Shown here in pieces: positions 25,130 through 33,138 of a stretch of DNA of 49,159 nt. The stretch lies in NCBI GenBank assembly GCA_903878085.1, contig CAIRGJ010000025.1, positions 1-49,159 on the forward strand. The letters are read 5' to 3'. Source of the stretch: an uncultured Hyphomicrobiales bacterium (GTDB lineage: Bacteria > Pseudomonadota > Alphaproteobacteria > Rhizobiales > Xanthobacteraceae). Both the position numbers and the translations under genes were made by a program. Within the stretch, counting starts at the first letter, position 1. The number at the start of each line of letters is the position of its first letter. The notes beneath the pieces were generated by a model, which had not been told where the DNA came from, searched no databases, and saw only the letters and a program-made list of their open reading frames with translations.

Positions 25130-25963
25130 TTATGCGGCGGCGAGCTTGTAAGGGGGCTTGTCGAGCCCGGCCGGCGAAAAGGTAAAGACCTCGACACCTT
25201 TGTCGGTCACCCCGACGGTGTGCTCGAACTGGGCCGACAGCGAGCGGTCCCGCGTCACCGCGGTCCAGCCGTCGGACAGCACCTTCACGTGGGGGCGGCC
25301 AAGATTGATCATCGGCTCGACGGTGAAGAACATGCCGGGCTTGAGCACGATGCCTTCGCCGGCGCGGCCGACGTGGACGATGTTCGGCTCGTCATGGAAC
25401 AGCCGGCCGAGGCCGTGGCCGCAGAAGTCGCGCACCACGCTCATATGCTGGGCTTCGACGTAGCTCTGGATCGCCGCGCCGATGTCGCCTGTGGTCGAGC
25501 CGGGCCGGATGGTGGCAATACCGCGCATCATCGCCTCGTGGGTCACTTCGATCAGCCGCTCGGCCCGTCGCGGGATCGCTCCGATCGGATACATGCGGCT
25601 GGAATCGCCATGCCAGCCGTCGAGGATCAGCGTCACGTCGATATTGACGATGTCGCCTTCCTTCATCGGCTTGTCGGATGGGATGCCGTGGCAAACCACG
25701 TGATTGAGCGACGTGCAGGTCGATTTCTTGTAGCCGCGGTACATCAGCGTCGCGGGCAGGGCGCCGTGATCCATCGCGTAGTCGTAGACCAGTCGGTCGA
25801 TCTTGTCGGTCGGCACGCCGGGTTTGACGTGCTCGGTCAACATGTCGAGGCAACGCGCCACCAACTGGCCGGCCGCCCGCATGCCGGCGAAGGCAGCGGG
25901 TCCGTGGATCTTGATCTGGCCGGTCTTGCGGAGGGGGGCGACGGCTGCGTCAACGTAGGTCAT
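25130..25963 (-). CDS. map: Type I methionine aminopeptidase
   Basis: This 277-residue enzyme removes the initiator Met from nascent proteins. The five metal ligands are visible: Asp in NIDVTLILDG, Asp in WHGDSS, His in GHGLGRLFH, Glu in FTVEPMIN and Glu in QFEHTVGV. His of HVVCHGIPS also matches. It is an essential housekeeping gene in most bacteria. It reads toward radC, a neighbour pair common in this bacterial group. Confidence 0.96.
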   Translation of the reverse strand: MTYVDAAVAPLRKTGQIKIHGPAAFAGMRAAGQLVARCLDMLTEHVKPGVPTDKIDRLVYDYAMDHGALPATLMYRGYKKSTCTSLNHVVCHGIPSDKPMKEGDIVNIDVTLILDGWHGDSSRMYPIGAIPRRAERLIEVTHEAMMRGIATIRPGSTTGDIGAAIQSYVEAQHMSVVRDFCGHGLGRLFHDEPNIVHVGRAGEGIVLKPGMFFTVEPMINLGRPHVKVLSDGWTAVTRDRSLSAQFEHTVGVTDKGVEVFTFSPAGLDKPPYKLAAA

Positions 25964-26017
25964 CGTCTCAATGTAAGGCCTGGGGCCGGAGGCGCAAGCG
26001 TTGGTTTTGCTGGCGAA

Positions 26018-26998
26018 TCAGGCGATTTTGCCGCCCAGCTCGTCTTCGATATGGGCCCGAATGATCTCGTCGAACGTCTCCTCGGCCTTGAAACCGAGTT
26101 CCGCGGCCCGCTTGGCGTCGAAACGTTCCGACCAGCCGCTGACGATACGAACCACCAGTTCGTCCGGCTCGCGGCGGATGCGTGCCGCCACTTTGGGCCC
26201 GGCGATACGCGCCAGCGACTCGATCTGCTCGGCGACGGTGCAGCACACACCCGGCATTGCCAGGTTGATGCGGGGGCCTAGTTGCTCGCGCGTTAAGCCC
26301 GCAGCATGGATGAGAAAGCCGACCGCCGAGCGCGGGCTGGCGTGGGTATGCCGCACGCTGTCGGCGACCGGCAACACCGCCTCCAAGCCCGCCAGCGGCT
26401 CGCGGATAATGCTGGAGAAGAACCCGGACGCCGCCTTGTTCGGCTTTCCCGGCCGCACGCAGATGGTGGGCAGCCTTATGCCGACGCCGTCAAGAAAGCC
26501 GCGGCGGTTGTAGTCGGCCAGCAGTAATTCGCTGATCGCCTTCTGCGTGCCGTAGGAGGTGAGCGGCGTGAGGTGGAAATCGTCCGGGATCGCGTAAGGG
26601 AACGGCGCGCCGAACACGGCAATCGAGGAAGTGAAGACGACTTTGGGCTTATAGCCGCCGCCCGCGGTGCGGATCGCTTCGAGCAGCGCGCGAGTGCCGT
26701 CGAGATTGACGTGATAGCCCTTCTCGAAATCGGTCTCGGCCTCGCCCGACACGACGCCGGCGAGATGGAAGATCACCTCCGGCCGTTCCGCGATCGCCTT
26801 GGCGGCGACGCCAGGCCCGGCGAGATCTGCGGAACGGGTTTTGACGTGGTCGGAAAAGCCGGCGGGCCGCGCCGGCTGCACGATGTCGATCAGCGTCAGC
26901 TTCTCAACGATGTGGTCGCCGAGCGCGCGGTCGATAACCAATCGGTCTATGAGCTTGCGGCCGATCATGCCGGCCGCGCCGGTAATCAGGATATGCAT
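26018..26998 (-). CDS. denD: NAD-dependent epimerase/dehydrogenase, DenD (D-erythronate dehydrogenase)-like
   Basis: This 326-residue short-chain dehydrogenase of the extended class has the Rossmann motif GAAGMIG and the catalytic SYGTQK (Tyr and Lys near 150). It also has the IRLPTICVRPGKPNKAASGF stretch typical of the DenD group, which oxidises D-erythronate to 2-dehydro-D-erythronate. The usual downstream partners (OtnC, OtnI, DenK-like) are not beside it. It is therefore either a lone pathway gene or a related sugar-acid dehydrogenase. It starts 33 bp after the MFS gene and may be co-transcribed. Confidence 0.82.
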   Translation of the reverse strand: MHILITGAAGMIGRKLIDRLVIDRALGDHIVEKLTLIDIVQPARPAGFSDHVKTRSADLAGPGVAAKAIAERPEVIFHLAGVVSGEAETDFEKGYHVNLDGTRALLEAIRTAGGGYKPKVVFTSSIAVFGAPFPYAIPDDFHLTPLTSYGTQKAISELLLADYNRRGFLDGVGIRLPTICVRPGKPNKAASGFFSSIIREPLAGLEAVLPVADSVRHTHASPRSAVGFLIHAAGLTREQLGPRINLAMPGVCCTVAEQIESLARIAGPKVAARIRREPDELVVRIVSGWSERFDAKRAAELGFKAEETFDEIIRAHIEDELGGKIA

Positions 26999-27031
26999 TG
27001 CCGTCTCCCTAAATCGCGCGCGATTTTAAGG

Positions 27032-28279
27032 TCACGCGTCTGCTTTCTTTTCGTCCGCCGGTTCGAAACGATCGACCCGGCGCAGGTCGGGGAACAGCCC
27101 CATCCAGATGGTGGCGACCAGCAGCGACCCGACGCCGCCGATCACCACCGACGGTACCGCGCCAAACCAGGCCGCGACCAGACCGGATTCGAACTCGCCG
27201 AGCGTATTCGACGAGCCGACCAGCAGATAGTTGATGGCGCTGACGCGGCCGCGCTTTTCGTCCGGCGTCTCGATCTGCACCAGTGAAAAGCGGATGACGA
27301 CGCTGACCGCGTCGGCCGCGCCCAGCGCCGCCAGGATCAGCAGCGACAGCGGGAACCACGTCGACAGGCCGAAGGCGACGGTCAGGGCGCCGTAGAGCGC
27401 CACCACGAAGAACATCTTGCGGCCGATGTGCCGCTCGATCGGATAGCGCGACAGCACCAACGAGACGATCAGCGCGCCGGCGGCCGGCGCCGAGCGCAGC
27501 AATCCCAGGCCGACCGGCCCGACGACCAGAATGTCCCTGGCGAAAATCGGCAGCAGCGCCGACGATCCGGCCAGCAGCATGACGAACAAGTCGAGGGTAA
27601 TCACGCCAAGAAGCCGGTGGCAGGTGCGGACATAGTCAAATCCGGCCAGTACCGAGGCGAAGGTCGGCGGGTCGCGTTTGGCCGGTGCGGCTTTCAGCCG
27701 CACGAAGCTGATCAGCGTGATCGACGTGACGAAAAACACCAAGCAAAGTATGCCGACCAGAATTGGGCTGATGGTGTAGATCAGCCCGCCGAGCGCGGGG
27801 CCGCAGATGACGGCGGTCTGGTTGGCCGTGGTCCAGGCCGCGACCGCGCGCGCGATCATCGACGGCGGCACCAGCGCGGAAGCCAGCGTATGCGCCGTCG
27901 GCATCTCGAAGGCCCGCGCGCAGCCGATCATGAACACGGCGACGAACAACAACTCGCGGGTGAGAAAGCCGGCGAGCAGGGCGCCGACGATCATGATGGA
28001 AGCGAAGACATAGATGCTTTGCGCGCCGCGCACGATCATGCGGCGGTCGTAACGGTCGGCGGCGTGGCCGATCAGCAGCGTCAGCACCACCGACGGAATG
28101 AACTGGATCAGGCCCACCAGGCCAAGATCGAAGGCGCTATTGGTCAATTCGTAGATTTTCCAGCCGATGGCCACCGCGAGCATGTGATAGCCCATGGTCG
28201 CGCTCAGCCGCGCCAGCCAGAACAACACGAAGGGCCGCTGCTGCAGTAGGCCCGAAATCGGCACCGAGGCGTCGGTCAT
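27032..28279 (-). CDS. MFS transporter
   Basis: This 415-residue membrane protein of the major facilitator superfamily has twelve hydrophobic segments and the A-motif GHAADRYDRRMIV between helices two and three. A related motif (SRYPIERHIGRK) appears in the second half. It resembles the EntS-like drug/siderophore exporters. I start it at ATG 28279, which overlaps the upstream GNAT stop by four bases (ATGA); the frame extends far further but only as a shadow. It belongs to an overlapping three-gene run with GNAT and an isocitrate-lyase-family gene. Confidence 0.87.
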   Translation of the reverse strand: MTDASVPISGLLQQRPFVLFWLARLSATMGYHMLAVAIGWKIYELTNSAFDLGLVGLIQFIPSVVLTLLIGHAADRYDRRMIVRGAQSIYVFASIMIVGALLAGFLTRELLFVAVFMIGCARAFEMPTAHTLASALVPPSMIARAVAAWTTANQTAVICGPALGGLIYTISPILVGILCLVFFVTSITLISFVRLKAAPAKRDPPTFASVLAGFDYVRTCHRLLGVITLDLFVMLLAGSSALLPIFARDILVVGPVGLGLLRSAPAAGALIVSLVLSRYPIERHIGRKMFFVVALYGALTVAFGLSTWFPLSLLILAALGAADAVSVVIRFSLVQIETPDEKRGRVSAINYLLVGSSNTLGEFESGLVAAWFGAVPSVVIGGVGSLLVATIWMGLFPDLRRVDRFEPADEKKADA

Positions 28280-28983
28280 GCCGTCACGCCATTCATCGCG
28301 CTCAGGCGGAGGATCTGTTTGTCCTCGGCGATGAAGTTTTCCGGCGCCAGCCAGCGCTCGAAGTTCATTTTGCGCTGCGGCCATTCGCTGTCGAGGATGG
28401 AAAAATAGACATTGTCGCGATTGCGGCCCTTGGCGATCGTATGCTGCCGTAAAATGCCCTCGTAGACGAAGCCGTAGCGCAACGCGGCGCGCCGCGATGC
28501 GGCATTGTGCGCGTTGCATTTCCATTCGTAGCGGCGATAGCCGAGCGTCTCGAAGGCATAGCGTGCCAGCAGATATTGGGCCTCGGTGCCGAGCGGCGTC
28601 CGCTGCAGCAACGGTGAATAAAGCACGTGGCCGACTTCGATGACGCGCATCTCCGGCCGAATATCCATCAAGGTGAAATAGCCGACAGGATTTCCCGCGG
28701 TGTCGATGATGGCATAAGCGTAGGGGTCGCTCCCTGCCGCGCGTTTGGCGATGGCGGCCGCGAATTCGGCCTGGTTCGCAAACGGGCCGTCGGCTGAAAT
28801 ATAAGTCCAGACCTCATCATGTCCCGCGAAAGCCGGCCAAAGCGCCGCCGCATGTTCAGCGGTCAATTTTTCGATATGCCCATAATGGCCTTGCAAGGTG
28901 ACCGGACCGGGACGTTGCGCCGGCGTGGTATCGACTAACGCGCCGATCGGCTGCCCGGTTTGCGGATGGCGGTGTTCGCTCAC
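28276..28983 (-). CDS. GNAT family N-acetyltransferase
   Basis: This 235-residue protein resembles RimJ/RimL-type GNAT acetyltransferases (GYFTLMDIRPEMRVIEVGHV, then NAASRRAALRYGFVYEG). The start is GTG 28983, overlapping the upstream stop as GTGA; an upstream frame exists but lacks a start of its own. It is translationally coupled to the isocitrate-lyase-family gene above and to the MFS gene below by four-base overlaps. The acetyl acceptor cannot be predicted; small molecules or protein N termini are both common. Confidence 0.88.
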   Translation of the reverse strand: MSEHRHPQTGQPIGALVDTTPAQRPGPVTLQGHYGHIEKLTAEHAAALWPAFAGHDEVWTYISADGPFANQAEFAAAIAKRAAGSDPYAYAIIDTAGNPVGYFTLMDIRPEMRVIEVGHVLYSPLLQRTPLGTEAQYLLARYAFETLGYRRYEWKCNAHNAASRRAALRYGFVYEGILRQHTIAKGRNRDNVYFSILDSEWPQRKMNFERWLAPENFIAEDKQILRLSAMNGVTA

Positions 28984-29831
28984 GGCTGCTTCCGCCCCGC
29001 GCCAAAGAAACCGTTCAATTCCGCGTTCGAGATCACACCGGCAAAGCTGTCGAACGTGCCGGCTTCGGCGATTTCGCGCGCCGATTTGATAAAGGCGTTC
29101 ATCGCGACGCGCGCCAGCGTGCCGCCGACGCTGATGCGGCGCACGCCCAGGTCCGCTAGGTCTTTGACGGTGAATCCGAACGCGCCGCTGTTGAGGAAAT
29201 TGACGGGTTTCGGCGCGACGGCTTTCACGGTGGCCTCGATCTGCTCGCGGGTCTTGATGCCCGGTGAATAGAGGCAATCCGCGCCGGCATCGGCAAAGGC
29301 TTTCAACCGGCGGATGGTTTCGTCCAGGTCGGGCCTGCCGCGGATAAACCCTTCGGTGCGCGCGGTGAACACGACTTTATCGTTCTGTTGGCCGCCGGCT
29401 TTGTCGATGGCGGCGCGCGCGGCTTTGACGCGTGCGAGCGCGGTGTCGAAATCGTAAAGCGGATGGGCGTCGTCGCCGGTCGCGTCCTCGATCGACAGAC
29501 CGGCAACGCCGGTCTCGATGCAGCGCACGACATTTTCGGCCAATTCGCCGAGGTCCTCGGCATAGCCGTTCTCGAAGTCGGCATTGACGGGCAGGCCGGT
29601 GGCTGCGGCGATCTCGCGGAAATGCGCCAGCACTTCATCGCAGGAATTTGCGCCATCGGGCAGCCCCTGCGAATGGGCATAGCCCGAACTGGTGGTTGCC
29701 AGCGCCTTGAAGCCGAGCCCGGCCAGATAGCGGGCGCTGCCGATATTCCACGGGTTGGGAATGACAAAACAGCCGCTCTGGTGCAAGGCGCGGAACGCGC
29801 GGCATTTGTCGGCGGTCGATGGGTGAGGCAT
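28980..29831 (-). CDS. Isocitrate lyase / PEP mutase superfamily protein
   Basis: This 283-residue TIM-barrel protein belongs to the ICL/PEPM superfamily, which cleaves or forms C-C or C-P bonds in small acids. Landmarks are the ATTSSGYAHSQGLPDGAN and NADFENGYAEDL motifs, the SIEDATG loop and TARTEGFIRGRP. The usual KKCGH catalytic motif of true isocitrate lyase is absent, so oxaloacetate decarboxylase or methylisocitrate-like activity is more likely. The start is ATG 29831. It diverges from the FMN oxidase gene, leaving 166 bp of promoter space. It heads an overlapping operon with GNAT and MFS genes. Confidence 0.88.
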   Translation of the reverse strand: MPHPSTADKCRAFRALHQSGCFVIPNPWNIGSARYLAGLGFKALATTSSGYAHSQGLPDGANSCDEVLAHFREIAAATGLPVNADFENGYAEDLGELAENVVRCIETGVAGLSIEDATGDDAHPLYDFDTALARVKAARAAIDKAGGQQNDKVVFTARTEGFIRGRPDLDETIRRLKAFADAGADCLYSPGIKTREQIEATVKAVAPKPVNFLNSGAFGFTVKDLADLGVRRISVGGTLARVAMNAFIKSAREIAEAGTFDSFAGVISNAELNGFFGAGRKQP

Positions 29832-29997
29832 TGCGGGTCCCGGGCAGAGGCGGGCGAAGGTGCCACGATTGCGCGCACCGGGACAATGCCATTCCGTGAT
29901 GCAATCCATGTACGGCCTTCATGCTGGCGGCGCTGGCGAAGTACCGCCGGCTGCGGCACAGTCCGCCGCCAACGCTAAACGCAGCCGGAGGTGCGCC

Positions 29998-31056
29998 GTG
30001 GACAGTGTCGATTTCGATGCCCTGGAGCATCAGGCCCGCGCGAAAATGCCGGCGGCATCGTTCGCCTTCTGCGCCGCCGGCGCCGACGACGAGATCAGCG
30101 TCGCGGAGAACATATCCGGCTGGCGCAATCTCAGGCTGCGGCCGCGGGTGTTGCGCGATGTCGAGGACATCGACACCAGCGTCACGCTGCTCGGCCAAAA
30201 ATTGCCGACGCCGATTATGGTGGCGCCGACCGGGCGGCACAAATTGTTCAACCGCGAGGGCGAAGCCGCCACCGCGCGCGGTGCGGCCGCCGCCGGCGCG
30301 CCCTATGTCATGGCGAGCAATTCCAATATTCTGATCGAAGACGTCGCGGCCGAACGCAAAACCGCGCCGCAATGGTTCCAGCTGTACTATTGGCCAAACC
30401 GCGCCGAGGTCGAAGCCTTGATCGACCGGCTCGCCGCGGCCGGCTTCGGCGCGCTGGTGCTGACGGTCGATGCGCCGGTGGCGGGCTGGAGCCCACGCGC
30501 CGCCCGCGAGCAGCACGAACCGTCGCCGGATATTCTCAACATCAACATGCCCGGCTCGCCGATGGCGCGCACCGCCTATCATCCCGACTTTGCCGGCAAG
30601 GTGATGTTCCCGGCCACTTGGCGCGAGCTCGAATGGCTGGTGAAGCGCTCGCCGATGCCGGTGCTGGTGAAGGGCGTGCTGCGCACCGACGACGCCGTGG
30701 CCTGCGCCGAGCACGGCGCGCGCGCCATCATCGTCTCCAATCACGGCGGCCGCCATCTCGACACCACAGTGACGACCGCGGCGGCGGTGGGCGAGATCGC
30801 CGCGGCGCTGTCCGGCCAGGCGGAGGTTTATGTCGACGGCGGCATCAGGCGCGGCACCGACATTCTCAAGGCGCTGGCGCTTGGCGCCCGCGCTGTGCTG
30901 ATCGGCCGCCCGATCATCTGGGGCCTGACCATGAACGGCGCCGACGGCGTGCGCGACGTGCTCGAGCATTTGCGCGTCGAACTGGTGCGGGCGATGCAGC
31001 TCACCGGCACGCGCAGCTTGGCCGAGGCGATGCCGGACCTGCTGGCGCCGAATTGA
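29998..31056 (+). CDS. FMN-dependent alpha-hydroxy-acid oxidase/dehydrogenase
   Basis: This 352-residue FMN enzyme belongs to the LldD/glycolate oxidase family, which oxidises an L-2-hydroxy acid to a 2-oxo acid. The catalytic His and Arg lie in SNHGGRHLD (about residue 248), the flavin-binding tail in VDGGIRRGTDILKALALGA, and TVDAPVAGWSPRAAR provides active-site lid residues. I start it at GTG 29998 because GGAGG precedes it by six bases and the open frame upstream looks non-coding. The aminotransferase 59 bp downstream would suit handling of the 2-oxo product, an inference from position. Confidence 0.87.
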   Translation: MDSVDFDALEHQARAKMPAASFAFCAAGADDEISVAENISGWRNLRLRPRVLRDVEDIDTSVTLLGQKLPTPIMVAPTGRHKLFNREGEAATARGAAAAGAPYVMASNSNILIEDVAAERKTAPQWFQLYYWPNRAEVEALIDRLAAAGFGALVLTVDAPVAGWSPRAAREQHEPSPDILNINMPGSPMARTAYHPDFAGKVMFPATWRELEWLVKRSPMPVLVKGVLRTDDAVACAEHGARAIIVSNHGGRHLDTTVTTAAAVGEIAAALSGQAEVYVDGGIRRGTDILKALALGARAVLIGRPIIWGLTMNGADGVRDVLEHLRVELVRAMQLTGTRSLAEAMPDLLAPN

Positions 31057-31115
31057 TTTTCTTGCGCCAATCGGGTGAACTGCGCGCCAATGATAAATCG
31101 TCCGGGGAGTGACTT

Positions 31116-32297
31116 ATGCTGAAGACCATCGCGGCTTTCGACCGCATTGGCGAGGAAAACGCCTTCGCCGTGCTGGCCCGCGCCAACGCGCTGATCGCGC
31201 AAGGCCGCGACGTCATCAATCTCGGCATCGGGCAGCCGGATTTTCGCACCCCCGAATTCATCGTCGAGGCGGCGATCAAGGCGCTGCGCGACGGCCATCA
31301 CGGCTACACGCCGGCAAACGGCATCCCGGCGCTACGCGAGGCGGTGGCCGCCGACCTGCACAAGCGCTACGGCGTCGAGGTCTCGCCCGATAGCGTCATG
31401 ATCATGCCGGGCGGCAAGCCGACCATGTTCATGTCGATTCTGATGTTCGGCGAGCCGGGCGCGGAGATCATGTATCCCGATCCCGGCTTTCCGATCTATC
31501 GCTCGATGATCGAGTTCACCGGCGCCACGCCGGTGCCGGTGCCGATCCGCGAGGAGAACGGCTTTGCGTTTTCTGCCGAAGAGACGCTCAAGCTGATCAC
31601 GCCGAAGACGCGGCTGCTGATTTTGAATTCGCCGGCCAATCCGACCGGCGGCGTCACCGGCAAGGCCGAAGTCGACAAGCTCGTTGCCGGCCTCGAGAGG
31701 TGGCCGGACGTCGCCATCATGTCGGACGAGATCTACGACCAGATGACCTATGACGGCGAGAAGCACGTCTGCCTGCTGTCTTATCCCTCGATCCGCGACC
31801 GGCTGATCCTGCTCAATGGCTGGTCGAAGACTTACGCCATGACCGGCTGGCGGCTCGGCTATGCGGTGTTTCCGGGCAAGCTCTACGACTACGCGCACAA
31901 GCTCGCGGTCAATCTGCATTCCTGCGTCAATGCCTCGGCGCAATATGCCGGCCTCGCGGCGCTCAAAGGTCCGCAGGACGAAGTGCGCGCCATGGTCGCC
32001 GAGTTCGACAAGCGGCGCAAAGTCGTGGTCGAGGGGTTGAACAAGTTGCCCGGTGTCTCGTGCGCAACACCAAAAGGCGCTTTCTACGCCTACCCGAACA
32101 TCAAGCGCACTGGCTGGAAGGCCAAGCCGCTGGCCTCGTCGCTCTTGGAAGACGCCGGCGTCGCCATCATCGGCGGGCCGGACTTCGGCATTCTCGGCGA
32201 GGGCTATGTGCGGCTGAGCTACGCCAACTCGACCGAGAACATTCTCAAGGCGCTGGGCCGCATGGGCGAGTTTTTGGCGACGAGGAAGGCGGCGTAA
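31116..32297 (+). CDS. Class I/II PLP-dependent aminotransferase
   Basis: This 393-residue fold-type I aminotransferase has the opening FDRIGEENAFAVL, the PLP lysine in WSKTYAMTGWRLGY (about residue 238), NSPANPTGGV and the C-terminal RLSYANSTENI. It transfers an amino group between an amino acid and a 2-oxo acid, probably the aspartate/aromatic class. The GGGGAGTG site supports the start. Its stop TAA shares a base with the ATG of the next gene (TAATG). The original 3' end of this gene may now lie at about 33109-33138, where a frame reads EILSTRKAA and stops, like the present EFLATRKAA end; see the mobile insertion entry. Confidence 0.92.
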   Translation: MLKTIAAFDRIGEENAFAVLARANALIAQGRDVINLGIGQPDFRTPEFIVEAAIKALRDGHHGYTPANGIPALREAVAADLHKRYGVEVSPDSVMIMPGGKPTMFMSILMFGEPGAEIMYPDPGFPIYRSMIEFTGATPVPVPIREENGFAFSAEETLKLITPKTRLLILNSPANPTGGVTGKAEVDKLVAGLERWPDVAIMSDEIYDQMTYDGEKHVCLLSYPSIRDRLILLNGWSKTYAMTGWRLGYAVFPGKLYDYAHKLAVNLHSCVNASAQYAGLAALKGPQDEVRAMVAEFDKRRKVVVEGLNKLPGVSCATPKGAFYAYPNIKRTGWKAKPLASSLLEDAGVAIIGGPDFGILGEGYVRLSYANSTENILKALGRMGEFLATRKAA

Positions 32298-33046
32298 TGC
32301 CAGCGAAAGACCACTCAGTCTTCATCGTGCCGCTAAATAAAGAGGCGACGATTTGGCGTTATCTCGACTTTTCAAAATTCGTTTCAATGTTAGCGACCTC
32401 AAGCCTTTTCTTTTCGCGTGCCGATTGCTTAGGTGACCCCTTAGAAGGATCATTTTCTCGGCCTAGCGTAGTGAATCGTCCGGAATTGATCGCCGATTTT
32501 GCTACGAAGTCCGGAGCAGCTGGAGATATAGAAAGCGAAAGTCGACGAATGGCAGAGATCATAAGCCAAACACAGCGGAAGCAGTTAAAGCGTACTTATG
32601 TGAACTGTTGGCATATGAATGAGCACGAATCAGCTGCGATGTGGAGACTTTATGCAAAATCAGACGACGCAATCGCAGTCAAATCTCGCTATTCAAAACT
32701 TGTAGGATGCCTTGATGAGCAGTGTTACGTAGGTCAGGTAATCTACTTGGACTATGAAGTGGATACGATGCCGCTAGGAAATGCCCTTGTGCCATTTGTG
32801 TGTAAACGTAAGTCTTTCGAACACGAACATGAGTTGCGCGCAGTTACGACCCTCAATGATGTCGACGGAGATGCCTTTCCGACCGGAGTACATAAGGCCA
32901 TTGATTTAAATGCTCTAGTCGAAGAAATTTATGTTTCTCCGCTTTCAGCAACGTGGTTTAAGAAAACCGTGGATGACCTGACCCAAAAATACGGCGTTAG
33001 ACAAAACGTATTGCAATCAAATCTGCTTGTGGACCCAGTCTACTAA
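32297..33046 (+). CDS. DUF2971-like protein of unknown function
   Basis: This 249-residue protein resembles the DUF2971 family: a YLDFSKFVSMLATSSLFFSRAD opening typically followed by DPLEGS, and a WRLYAKSDDAIAVKS segment mid-protein. No enzymatic or DNA-binding motif can be assigned. It is likely cytoplasmic, without a signal peptide or membrane helix. Its start codon overlaps the aminotransferase stop (TAATG), so it borrows that gene's transcript and possibly its ribosomes. Codons are far richer in A and T than neighbours, pointing to recent transfer. DUF2971 genes often sit in variable or island-type locations, which would fit an accessory or defence cargo, but the function is unproven. Confidence 0.8.
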   Translation: MPAKDHSVFIVPLNKEATIWRYLDFSKFVSMLATSSLFFSRADCLGDPLEGSFSRPSVVNRPELIADFATKSGAAGDIESESRRMAEIISQTQRKQLKRTYVNCWHMNEHESAAMWRLYAKSDDAIAVKSRYSKLVGCLDEQCYVGQVIYLDYEVDTMPLGNALVPFVCKRKSFEHEHELRAVTTLNDVDGDAFPTGVHKAIDLNALVEEIYVSPLSATWFKKTVDDLTQKYGVRQNVLQSNLLVDPVY

Positions 33047-33068
33047 ATTTAGCGCCAACACCAGCTCA

Positions 33069-33094
33069 ATCTGCACTCATCATCTGCACTCATC
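33069..33094. repeat. Tandem 13-bp direct repeat at the insertion end
   Basis: ATCTGCACTCATC occurs twice without gap (33069-33081 and 33082-33094), in the AT-richer tail of the DUF2971 insert and 33 bp before the far AAGGCGGCGTA copy. It may be slippage or part of an element terminus. Two units are too few for a CRISPR array. Confidence 0.8.
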
Positions 33095-33138
33095 GGCTTT
33101 TGCCGAACGAGATTCTGTCGACCCGCAAGGCGGCGTAG

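Larger units (their letters stand above)
32286..33137 (+). mobile_element. Putative 841-bp insertion at the aminotransferase gene 3' end
   Basis: The 11-base sequence AAGGCGGCGTA occurs at 32286-32296, at the end of the aminotransferase gene, and again at 33127-33137. The far copy lies in a short frame encoding EILSTRKAA and a stop, matching the EFLATRKAA end of the aminotransferase. The stop in the far copy (33136-33138) touches the mscS stop (33139). The simplest reading is that an 841-bp segment carrying DUF2971 replaced or split the gene end while preserving a functional tail. The DNA between is visibly AT-richer than both flanks. No integrase is inside. Confidence 0.6.

Noticed and set aside
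33069-33094. CRISPR-like repeat
   Set aside because: Only two adjacent 13-bp units with no spacers.
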